Shown here: positions 57,348 to 64,000 of the stretch, piece after piece
Position numbering within the stretch: position 1 is the first letter of the stretch
Layout: every line of letters begins with the position of its first letter
DNA from: Candidatus Kurthia intestinigallinarum
GTDB taxonomy: Bacteria > Bacillota > Bacilli > Bacillales_A > Planococcaceae
NCBI RefSeq assembly: GCF_003991225.1
Contig: NZ_JTFC01000031.1
Span: forward strand, 558,001-622,000
Reading direction: 5' to 3'
DNA: 64,000 nt
The notes under the pieces: generated by a model
Database searches by the model: none
Seen by the model: only the letters and a program-made list of their open reading frames with translations
Told to the model about the DNA's origin: nothing
Program-made: the position numbers and the translations under genes

Positions 57348-58452
57348 TTAAGCCATTTGCATACGTAAATACGCATTAATAAATTGATCGATGTCGCCAT
57401 CCATTACCGCTTGTACATTCCCTGTCTCCACATTTGTACGGTGATCTTTCACCATCGAATATGGGTGGAAGACATACGAGCGAATTTGGCTTGACCAGCC
57501 AATTTCTTTTTGTTCGCCACGAATTTCGTCAAGATGCTCTTGTTTTTCTTCTAGCTTTAATTGATATAATTTCGCCTGCAGCATACTCATTGCTTTTGCG
57601 CGGTTTTTAATTTGTGAGCGCTCTGCCTGACAAGAAACAACTGTATTTGTTGGAATATGTGTAATACGCACAGCTGATTCTGTTTTGTTAATATGCTGAC
57701 CACCGGCACCTGATGCACGGTAAGTATCAATTTTCAAATCTTCCGTACGAATATCCACGACCACTTCATCTGTAAATTCTGGCATCACATCACATGACAC
57801 GAATGACGTATGACGACGACCTGCTGAATCAAACGGCGAAATACGTACAAGACGATGCACGCCTTTTTCCGCTTTTAAATAGCCATATGCATTATGACCG
57901 CGGATTGCGAGCGTTACAGATTTCAGTCCCGCCTCATCCCCTGGTAAATAATCCAATGTTTCCACTTTAAAATCATGCTGCTCTGCCCAGCGCGTATACA
58001 TGCGCAGTAGCATCGTTCCCCAGTCCTGAGACTCTGTACCACCAGCACCTGGATGTAATTCTAAAATCGCATTATTTTTATCATATGGATCACTTAAAAG
58101 CATTTGTAGTTCAAATTCATCCACACGATTTTTGAAGGTATCAAGGGATTCACCAGCTTCAGCCAATAGCTCCTCATCTGGCTCCTCCTTTAATAATTCC
58201 AAGGTCATCTCTAACTCTTCCTGGTCAGATTCAAGTGAGTAAAATTCATTTACTACTTCCTTTAAGCCCTTTGATTCGTTAATAATAGCTTGCGCTTTTT
58301 GTTGGTCATTCCAAAAGGATGGGTCCAACATAATTTCATCCATTTCTTGAATACGGAACTCTTTGTTTTCTAAGTCAAAGAGACCCCCTAAAGTCTTCAA
58401 TTTTTGTTGCAGTGGCATCTAGCGCATTTCGGATATCTGATAATTCTAGCAT
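57348..58452 (-). CDS. prfB: peptide chain release factor 2, with programmed +1 frameshift
   Basis: Terminates translation at UGA/UAA; 367 residues across a frameshift. Frame 0 starts at ATG 58452 (GGGAGG 8 bases upstream) and runs 25 codons ([20 protein letters not shown]...) to an in-frame TGA at 58377-58375. The slip site AGGGGG-TCT-CTT-TGA-C is canonical: an internal Shine-Dalgarno-like AGGGGG, CTT in the P site and UGA-C in the A site. After skipping T 58377 the second frame reads DLENKEF to the stop at 57348. Domain motifs: SPF in [11 protein letters not shown] and catalytic GGQ in [11 protein letters not shown]. Follows secA, as in Bacillus. Confidence 0.98.
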
Positions 58453-58483
58453 GTCGTTGTCCTCCCGTTTGTAAAATCACAAA

Positions 58484-58521
58484 TAGGACTGTGGTCAATG
58501 GAACGCACAGCCCTATTTCTG
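58484..58521 (-). terminator. weak terminator/attenuator between secA and prfB
   Basis: Stem AAATAGGGCTGTG/CACAGTCCTATTT (one wobble) with only GTGATTTTA after it; probably allows read-through into prfB. Confidence 0.45.
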
Positions 58522-58529
58522 ACGATCTT

Positions 58530-61091
58530 TTATTCTTCAACTGCACCGTGACAGTTTTTATATTTTTTACCGCTACCACATGGGCATAAATCATTGCGGC
58601 CGATTTCTTGTTTTTTGCGAACAGGCTGACGTTTTTTCTTTTTGCCTTGGCTTTCCTCTTTCGGATTTACCGCTTGGCCTTTCGCTACTTCTTCGCGCTC
58701 TAAGTTCGAGCGAATTTCCGCTTTCATTGCGAAACGTGCAACATCTTCCTTGATTGCTTCAAGCATTAAGTTGAACATACGGAAGCCCTCTTGCTCGTAT
58801 TCGTGAAGTGGATCTGTTTGCGCATACGCACGTAAATGAATCCCTTGACGTAATTGTTCCATTGCATCGATGTGGTCGATCCATTTTGAATCAATCGCGC
58901 GAAGTAAAATAACTTTTTCAAATTCACGCATACGTTCTGGTGTCATTTCCGCTTCTTTTTCGTCGTATTGCTCTTTTACAAGCGCACGTACCATGTCGAT
59001 GATTTCATCTGATGTTTTACCATGTAACTCATCAATTGTCACCGAATCATCGCGTAGTAAGTTTGTATTTAAGAATGTAAGCATTGACTCGTAGTTCCAG
59101 TCATCTGGATTTTCAGCGACTGTGAATGATTGAATAGTTGATACTAATACATCATCAATCATTGATTCTACTAAGTGACGCATATCTTCTGTTTCCAATA
59201 CTTCGTAGCGCTCTTTGTAAATGATTTCACGTTGTTGACGTGAGACATCATCATATTGTAATAAACGTTTACGTGCATCGAAGTTATTCCCCTCAACACG
59301 TTTTTGTGCAGATTCAACCGCTTTTGAAACCATACCTGATTGGATAGGTTGTGAATCGTCCATACCTAGACGCGTCATCATCGCTTTCATGCTGTCTGAA
59401 CCGAAACGTTTCATTAAGTCATCTTCAAGTGATAGGTAGAATTGAGATACACCTGGGTCACCTTGACGACCAGCACGACCACGTAATTGGTTATCGATAC
59501 GACGAGATTCATGACGCTCTGTACCTATGACAGCTAAACCGCCAAGTTCAAGCACACCCTCACCAAGCTTGATATCGGTACCACGACCGGCCATATTTGT
59601 CGCGATTGTTACCGCGCCGCGTTGACCAGCCAGTGCAACGATTTCTGCCTCGCGCTCGTTATGTTTCGCATTTAATACTTCATGTGGAATGCCACGTTTA
59701 CGAAGTAGCTCTGATAATAATTCAGATGTTTCAATGGCAACCGTACCAACAAGCACAGGTTGGCCTTTGTGATGACGCTCTGCGATTTCATTCGCCACCG
59801 CAACGAATTTCCCTTGCATTGTTGCGTAGATTAAGTCCGGACGGTCATCACGCGCAATTGGTTTATTTGTTGGAATAACGACAACATTCATATTGTAAAT
59901 GTTACGAAATTCCTCTTCTTCTGTTTTCGCTGTACCTGTCATACCAGACAGTTTTTCATACATACGGAAGAAGTTTTGGAAAGTAATTGTCGCCATTGTC
60001 ATTGATTCATTTTGAATATCAACGCCCTCTTTTGCCTCGATTGCTTGGTGTAAGCCATCAGAGTAACGACGTCCATTCATAATACGACCCGTGAAACCAT
60101 CAACGATCATGATTTCGCCGTCTTGTACAACATAATCCACATCTAAGTGCATTGCTGCATGCGCTTTTAATGATTGGTTAATCGCATGTAATAACTGGAC
60201 ATGTGATAAATCGAATAAGTTATCGATATTGAAGGCACGTTCTGCTTTCTCCATACCTGCTTCAGTAAGAGCTGTCGCCTTTGTTTCAATGTCGTATGTG
60301 TAGTCGCCTTCACCGTACTCCATTTTGCCTTCTTTATTTTTTGTACCTTTTGCTTGTTTTAACGTGCGCACAAACGCATTCGATTGCTTGTAAAGTGCTG
60401 CTGATTTGTTCGCTTGTCCAGAGATGATAAGTGGTGTACGCGCTTCATCGATTAATGCTGAATCGGTTTCATCGATTACGGCATAGTAAAGTGGACGCTG
60501 TACGCGCTCTTCTTTATAAAGCACCATATTGTCACGTAAATAGTCAAAGCCCAGCTCATTATTTGTGCTGTATGTGATATCACATGCATACGCCTCGCGC
60601 TTTTCATCTTTTGACATGCTGCTTAGGTTCAAGCCGACTGTTAAGCCAAGAAACTCATACAGTGGACGCATTGTTTCCGCATCACGTTCTGCTAAGTATT
60701 CATTGACCGTTACAACGTGTACGCCTTTCCCAGTAAGCGCGTTTAAATACACAGGTAATGTCCCCGTTAACGTTTTACCTTCACCGGTTTTCATTTCTGC
60801 GATATTCCCCTCATGAAGTGTAGAACCACCCATGATTTGTACGCGGTATGGATATAAGCCTAATACGCGTTTCGCCGCTTCGCGAATATTCGCAAATGCT
60901 TCTGGACGAATTTTATCTAAGTCCTCCCCATTTGCAATACGTTGTTTATAGTCTTCTGAGTTTTGTTTTAATTGATCATCCGACATTGCTGCAAATTTGT
61001 CAGCAAGTGCCTCTACCTGATCCGCCACTTTGTTTAAGTGTTTTAGTTCACGTTTATTCGGATCAAAAATTTTATTTAAAATGCCAAGCAT
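58530..61091 (-). CDS. secA: preprotein translocase ATPase SecA
   Basis: Motor of Sec-dependent export, 853 residues. Walker [11 protein letters not shown] (about 100-109), the DEAD-type [16 protein letters not shown], preprotein cross-linking and helical wing regions, motif [15 protein letters not shown], and the C-terminal zinc-binding SEC-C motif [15 protein letters not shown] after a basic linker. ATG 61091 has GGATGTG upstream. It is followed by prfB (minor hairpin between), the Bacillus order. A probable -10 TATAAT with a weak -35 lies about 110-120 bases upstream on the minus strand. Confidence 0.98.
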   Translation of the reverse strand: MLGILNKIFDPNKRELKHLNKVADQVEALADKFAAMSDDQLKQNSEDYKQRIANGEDLDKIRPEAFANIREAAKRVLGLYPYRVQIMGGSTLHEGNIAEMKTGEGKTLTGTLPVYLNALTGKGVHVVTVNEYLAERDAETMRPLYEFLGLTVGLNLSSMSKDEKREAYACDITYSTNNELGFDYLRDNMVLYKEERVQRPLYYAVIDETDSALIDEARTPLIISGQANKSAALYKQSNAFVRTLKQAKGTKNKEGKMEYGEGDYTYDIETKATALTEAGMEKAERAFNIDNLFDLSHVQLLHAINQSLKAHAAMHLDVDYVVQDGEIMIVDGFTGRIMNGRRYSDGLHQAIEAKEGVDIQNESMTMATITFQNFFRMYEKLSGMTGTAKTEEEEFRNIYNMNVVVIPTNKPIARDDRPDLIYATMQGKFVAVANEIAERHHKGQPVLVGTVAIETSELLSELLRKRGIPHEVLNAKHNEREAEIVALAGQRGAVTIATNMAGRGTDIKLGEGVLELGGLAVIGTERHESRRIDNQLRGRAGRQGDPGVSQFYLSLEDDLMKRFGSDSMKAMMTRLGMDDSQPIQSGMVSKAVESAQKRVEGNNFDARKRLLQYDDVSRQQREIIYKERYEVLETEDMRHLVESMIDDVLVSTIQSFTVAENPDDWNYESMLTFLNTNLLRDDSVTIDELHGKTSDEIIDMVRALVKEQYDEKEAEMTPERMREFEKVILLRAIDSKWIDHIDAMEQLRQGIHLRAYAQTDPLHEYEQEGFRMFNLMLEAIKEDVARFAMKAEIRSNLEREEVAKGQAVNPKEESQGKKKKRQPVRKKQEIGRNDLCPCGSGKKYKNCHGAVEE

Positions 61092-61251
61092 TTATGTTCA
61101 CATCCTATATAGTCTTAATCCTCATTCTGCTACTCGATACAAAAGTAACAGATTTATTGAATTATCATCATCCTGAATTCCCTCTAAATTGTATAAATCA
61201 TTATACATCGCCATATTTTATTGTAATGAAAAAATGGAATTGTAGCAATGA

Positions 61252-61302
61252 AAAGAGCTGATTCTTCCAAAAAATTACGAACTTTGGAAGAATCAGCTTC
61301 AT
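61252..61302 (-). terminator. terminator of the NeuD-like gene
   Basis: Fourteen-base stem AGCTGATTCTTCC/GGAAGAATCAGCT around a 16-base loop, T-rich end on the minus strand. Confidence 0.82.
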
Positions 61303-61929
61303 TTAACCTTCTTTTTCTAAGATTTTCGCCGGACAACCGACTGCTGTACACCCCGGTGGCAGATCCGCAATCACCGCAGAGCCCGCCCCAACAATCGCCC
61401 ACTCACCAATTTTGCGATTTGGAATAATGGTACTATTTGCCCCAAGGCTAGCACCTGTTTCGACAACGACCTCACGTGTAATCGATGCGCCCGTTGACAC
61501 ATGGACATAATCTTGTAGCAAACTCTCATGCTCAACAACCGACTGCGAGTTCAAAATACAATGCTTGCCAATGACCGCGCCCGAGTTTACGACTGCTCCA
61601 GGCAGCACGACCGAGCCCGCGCCAATCTCGCTATAATGGCTGACAACCGCCTTCGGATGAATGACAATGCCATACTTCTCATCAGGAAGCTTCAAATAAT
61701 CGACGAGTTGCTTGCGCACACCATTATCACTATAAGCTAAAATGACGCGCCGATGATCAATTTCTAACAGTCGTCCTACCTCGCTAAGCGGCCCTCTAAA
61801 AATATCACCATCCATTGACGGAATCGCATCCTTATCATCAAGAATCGCAAAAATTCGGTCACCACTCGCTTCGATACAATCACGAATCACACGCGCATGT
61901 CCACTATTACCAATTAAAATATAATCCAT
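61303..61929 (-). CDS. NeuD/PglD-family sugar O/N-acyltransferase
   Basis: Left-handed beta-helix acetyltransferase of 208 residues. An N-terminal Rossmann-like part (MDYILIGNSGHARVIRDCIEA) precedes hexapeptide repeats from about residue 95 (VVSHYSEIGAGSVVLPGAVVNSGAVIGK and on) and the closing DLPPGCTAVGCPAKIL. The layout is that of NeuD, PglD and LegH, which acetylate nonulosonic or bacillosamine-type sugars. His in NSQSVVEHE is the likely catalytic base. ATG 61929 has AAGGGGG 8 bases upstream. It stands alone with its own terminator between hpf and secA; no sugar-biosynthesis genes are in the window. Confidence 0.87.
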   Translation of the reverse strand: MDYILIGNSGHARVIRDCIEASGDRIFAILDDKDAIPSMDGDIFRGPLSEVGRLLEIDHRRVILAYSDNGVRKQLVDYLKLPDEKYGIVIHPKAVVSHYSEIGAGSVVLPGAVVNSGAVIGKHCILNSQSVVEHESLLQDYVHVSTGASITREVVVETGASLGANSTIIPNRKIGEWAIVGAGSAVIADLPPGCTAVGCPAKILEKEG

Positions 61930-61980
61930 CACACCAACCCCCTTTTTCTACTAAATTCCCGAATCCGATAAAAAAACACA

Positions 61981-62019
61981 TAAAAAATAGCCTAAAGCAA
62001 AAGCTCCAGGCTATTTTGA
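61981..62019 (-). terminator. terminator of hpf
   Basis: Stem AAAATAGCCTGGAGC/GCTTTAGGCTATTTT with TTTT loop. Confidence 0.85.
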
Positions 62020-62029
62020 AAGGTTAAAG

Positions 62030-62593
62030 TTAGTTAGTTTCGATTAGACCGTATTTTCCATCTTTACGACGGTAGACGATATTTGTTTCGTCTGTCTCTG
62101 CATCTGTGAAGATGTAGAAGTCATGACCTAGTAGGTTCATTTGAAGGATTGCTTCCTCATCATCCATTGGTTTTAATGAGAATTGTTTCGTGCGGACAAT
62201 TTGTAATTCGTCCTCAGCCTCTTCTACAGCAGGTGCTCCTGTTTCTGTTGCTGGTGCAGTGGCGAAGTATAGACCAACACCCTCGCGATCACGGAACTTA
62301 CGATTGACTTTCGTTTTGTGTTTGCGAATTTGACGCTCTAACTTATCTACGATTGCATCGACACCGGCATATAAATCATCGTTACGTTCCTCAGCACGTA
62401 ATGTTAAGCGCTTCATAGGAATCGTCACTTCGACTTTTGTACGTTTGTCGTTGTAGATTTTTAAGTTAACGTTAGCTGTTGCGTCCATATCGTTGTTAAA
62501 GTAGCGTTCTAATTTAGAAATTTTACTCTCAACGTACTCGCGAATTGCTGGAGTTACCTCAATGTTTTCACCACGAATGTTAAATGTTAGCAT
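62030..62593 (-). CDS. hpf: long-form ribosome hibernation promoting factor
   Basis: Binds the 30S subunit and dimerises 70S ribosomes into 100S in stationary phase; 187 residues. The N-terminal HPF/RMF-like domain (about 1-100: [39 protein letters not shown]) is followed by an acidic linker and the C-terminal dimerisation domain (about 128-187: [29 protein letters not shown]). ATG 62593 has AAGGAGGAG upstream; the longer frame from 62665 is not real. Promoters of SigH and possibly SigB type lie upstream. Corresponds to B. subtilis YvyD, which also precedes secA. Confidence 0.96.
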   Translation of the reverse strand: MLTFNIRGENIEVTPAIREYVESKISKLERYFNNDMDATANVNLKIYNDKRTKVEVTIPMKRLTLRAEERNDDLYAGVDAIVDKLERQIRKHKTKVNRKFRDREGVGLYFATAPATETGAPAVEEAEDELQIVRTKQFSLKPMDDEEAILQMNLLGHDFYIFTDAETDETNIVYRRKDGKYGLIETN

Positions 62594-62717
62594 GTAAACT
62601 CCTCCTTTTTGAACTCCATCATGTAGAATAATTGATGGATGTCTACCTGTGACTTTATCATACAAATCAATGTTGGGTAGACGTAGCCCCCGTACTATTT
62701 ACGGTTGTTATAATGCT

Positions 62718-62747
62718 ATATTCTACAGTTCCCCTGCAAAGTCCTTC
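62718..62747 (-). promoter_or_regulatory. SigH-type promoter of hpf
   Basis: Minus strand GAAGGACTT (62747-62739), 12 bp, GTAGAATAT (62726-62718), against RWAGGAWWT-N11-12-RNNGAATWW: one mismatch. Confidence 0.6.
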
Positions 62748-62753
62748 TTAAAC
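62729..62753 (-). promoter_or_regulatory. possible SigB-type promoter of hpf, overlapping
   Basis: Minus strand GTTTAA (62753-62748), 13 bp, GGGGAA (62734-62729). The -35 is perfect and the -10 (GGGTAT/GGGWAW) imperfect. Confidence 0.4.
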
Positions 62754-62860
62754 GTTAAAATATTTAAAATATTTTTCAAAATATTTTTTAAATATAGAAA
62801 AAAGAACGCTTTTCGTGTCAAAATACGCGATTTTTCACAATCGGCATTAGTCTTTTTCTT

Positions 62861-63265
62861 CTATTTATCGTTTGCGACTTCCTGCTTACGACGCAGTTTC
62901 AAATCTTCAATAATGCTTTCTTGCATACGATCATCAATAGTTAGACGTACGCCATATGTATACGCCCCGAAACTATTAGGACGATCCCATACCGTCTCGC
63001 CTGACACATCAAACGTGCGCTCATGAATGACGAAACGCAGGATTAGCTTGCATTCATCCACATCCTTCGGTAAAGCGCGCTCAAAGCCAATGCGCAAGCC
63101 ACGCGGACTAATATCAATAATTTCCCCGTGCGCCTCTAATGCCGCATCACGGTCTGGGTGCTTCACAAGGCACACCAATTGAATTGGATAAACCAATTTA
63201 TGTCGAAATGATTCCTTACGTTTATATTCCATAGTAGACGCATTGCAGAAAGCCTTTGTCTGCAA
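62861..63265 (-). CDS. PilZ-domain cyclic-di-GMP-binding protein
   Basis: Single PilZ domain, 134 residues. The c-di-GMP signature is split as in the family: basic KRKESFRHKL (RxxxR type, about 14-23) and DISPRGLRIGF (D/NxSxxG, about 51-61). It starts with TTG 63265, which has AAGGGGGG 7 bases upstream; ATG 63232 would remove the first 11 residues but has no ribosome site. A regulator of motility or surface behaviour is likely, given the proximity of hpf and (in Bacillus) flagellar genes, but this is inference. The 180 bases upstream carry a terminator and no gene. Confidence 0.88.
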   Translation of the reverse strand: MQTKAFCNASTMEYKRKESFRHKLVYPIQLVCLVKHPDRDAALEAHGEIIDISPRGLRIGFERALPKDVDECKLILRFVIHERTFDVSGETVWDRPNSFGAYTYGVRLTIDDRMQESIIEDLKLRRKQEVANDK

Positions 63266-63407
63266 CGCTACGCCCCCCCTTCACTCATCAATTCATTAAA
63301 TTTATAGTCCCTTTTTCATACCCTTTATTATACCCTTTATAACATATGAATTAAATAACATAAAACTTTCTGTTCGTTTTTTGTCATTTATAACTAATAA
63401 AATATAT

Positions 63408-63441
63408 TAAAAAAACAGTTCCACAAAAAATGGAACTGCCT
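63408..63441 (-). terminator. terminator of the right-edge gene
   Basis: Stem CAGTTCCA/TGGAACTG and seven T on the minus strand. Confidence 0.85.
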
Positions 63442-63446
63442 TTTCT

Positions 63447-64000
63447 TTATTTAGGGAAAACCTCTTTGAAGTTTTTCAATTGGTTTTTCATATCAAATAC
63501 CTTGTAGTAATAATGGTAGCGTGTTTGCGCCTTCGTATCCGCTGCGTTTAATGGTTTTAACGAAACACCATTAATTTTAACCATTTTATTTAGGCCGTTA
63601 CGGATGTTCGCCATGTCGATGGCGTCTTTTAAATAGTCTTTTTTATTACTCGCTTGATTTTCATCTAAATATAGCACCAATTCTTCTAGCATGATAATCA
63701 TTTCGTATGGATTATACGTGCTCAGTTTATTAGGCGAATTCGATTTATTTTTAAAGGATCTTGGTGCCTCACCTTTGAAATCATACTTATACTGCACCTT
63801 ATCTACTTTTTTATAATACTTCGTAAGCATTTTGCGATTTTTCACATATTCTTGCTGTTGCTTCGTTAAAGCATCATACGCTTTTTGTGCTTTTACAAAT
63901 TGTTTGAAAAATGAGCTACCTTCTTTGACTGAATCAATCACCTTATCTACTGCCTCAGCTTGTGCAATATTGTACTCATCAGATAAATATTCTTTATTCG
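63447..64000 (-). CDS. C-terminal part of a surface-type repeat protein, 5' end outside window
   Basis: The frame is open to the right edge: upstream of the GTG at 63941 it still reads NKEYLSDEYNIAQAEAVDK, so the start lies outside. About 183 residues are visible. VKAQKAYDALTKQQQEYVKN matches the short surface-protein module 'A-x-x-A-Y-x-x-L-T-x-x-Q-x-x-x-V-x-N' common in Firmicute S-layer and adhesin-like proteins; the rest is Lys/Asn-rich. No function can be given, and whether a signal peptide exists is not visible. Confidence 0.8.
   Translation of the reverse strand, partial: NKEYLSDEYNIAQAEAVDKVIDSVKEGSSFFKQFVKAQKAYDALTKQQQEYVKNRKMLTKYYKKVDKVQYKYDFKGEAPRSFKNKSNSPNKLSTYNPYEMIIMLEELVLYLDENQASNKKDYLKDAIDMANIRNGLNKMVKINGVSLKPLNAADTKAQTRYHYYYKVFDMKNQLKNFKEVFPK

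Noticed and set aside
61092-61251. Small gene or sRNA upstream of secA
   Set aside because: AT-rich leader with promoter-like TATAAT only; no terminator of its own and no conserved motif I recognise.

Overview
The window reads as an ordinary, gene-dense chromosome segment of a low-GC, endospore-lineage Firmicute, most likely family Planococcaceae/Caryophanaceae (Lysinibacillus/Solibacillus-like). The grounds are Bacillus-type gene content and order (spx-mecA-coiA-pepF-roxS-spxH-yjbI-cwlQ-yjbK-yjbL-yjbM-nadK-yjbO; yitS-yitU-yitV-yitW; yisK-yisL; addBA; minJ-ftsX-ftsE; uvrBA; secA-prfB with the RF2 frameshift), strong AGGAGG-type ribosome sites and intrinsic terminators behind nearly every unit. 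The genus is inference. There are no rRNA or tRNA genes, no CRISPR arrays, no insertion sequences and no phage genes.

Layout. 1-9.7 kb: a left-truncated PAS histidine kinase, an aldehyde dehydrogenase, Ohr peroxidase, the ykaA-pit phosphate uptake pair, a histidine phosphatase, a secreted nuclease lipoprotein, a PgpA-like protein and the yjcH-yjcG-yjcF operon. 9.7-17.4 kb: mgtE, the yjbL-yjbM-nadK-yjbO operon and the divergent yjbK-cwlQ and yjbI-spxH operons. 17.4-24 kb: the conserved regulatory sRNA RoxS/RsaE (minus strand, about 17462-17569), then pepF, coiA, mecA and spx, and trpS behind a Trp T-box. 24-36 kb: fabH-fabF under a FapR-type operator, a small DUF2929 membrane protein, a GDPD, an N-domain-less ClpB under two CtsR boxes, a MacB-like ABC exporter, a nitronate monooxygenase and the yitW/yitV/yitU/yitS group. 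36-45 kb: yisL, yisK, addA and addB. 45-64 kb: a DedA-like protein, minJ, a thioredoxin-like protein, ftsX-ftsE, a YvlB-like protein, a P-loop protein, uvrA-uvrB, an IDEAL-domain protein, comK, prfB, secA, a NeuD-like acyltransferase, hpf, a PilZ protein and a right-truncated surface-type protein.

How the genes fit together. Several parts bear on the same stress/competence/redox network. Spx, its adaptor SpxH, MecA (ComK adaptor for ClpCP in Bacillus), ComK, CoiA, RoxS, CtsR-controlled ClpB and hpf with a SigH-like promoter are all here. DNA repair is represented by uvrBA (good LexA box) and addBA (weaker LexA-like box). The most useful observations beyond plain gene calling are: the RoxS gene with a Rex-like operator at its 5' end; an SpxH that has lost both cysteines of the usual CxxC and the N-terminal His/Cys patch; a ClpB that starts directly at NBD1; a near-consensus cre site on the comK -35; and a possible CTG start for minJ. 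I did not find a wholly new multi-gene system.
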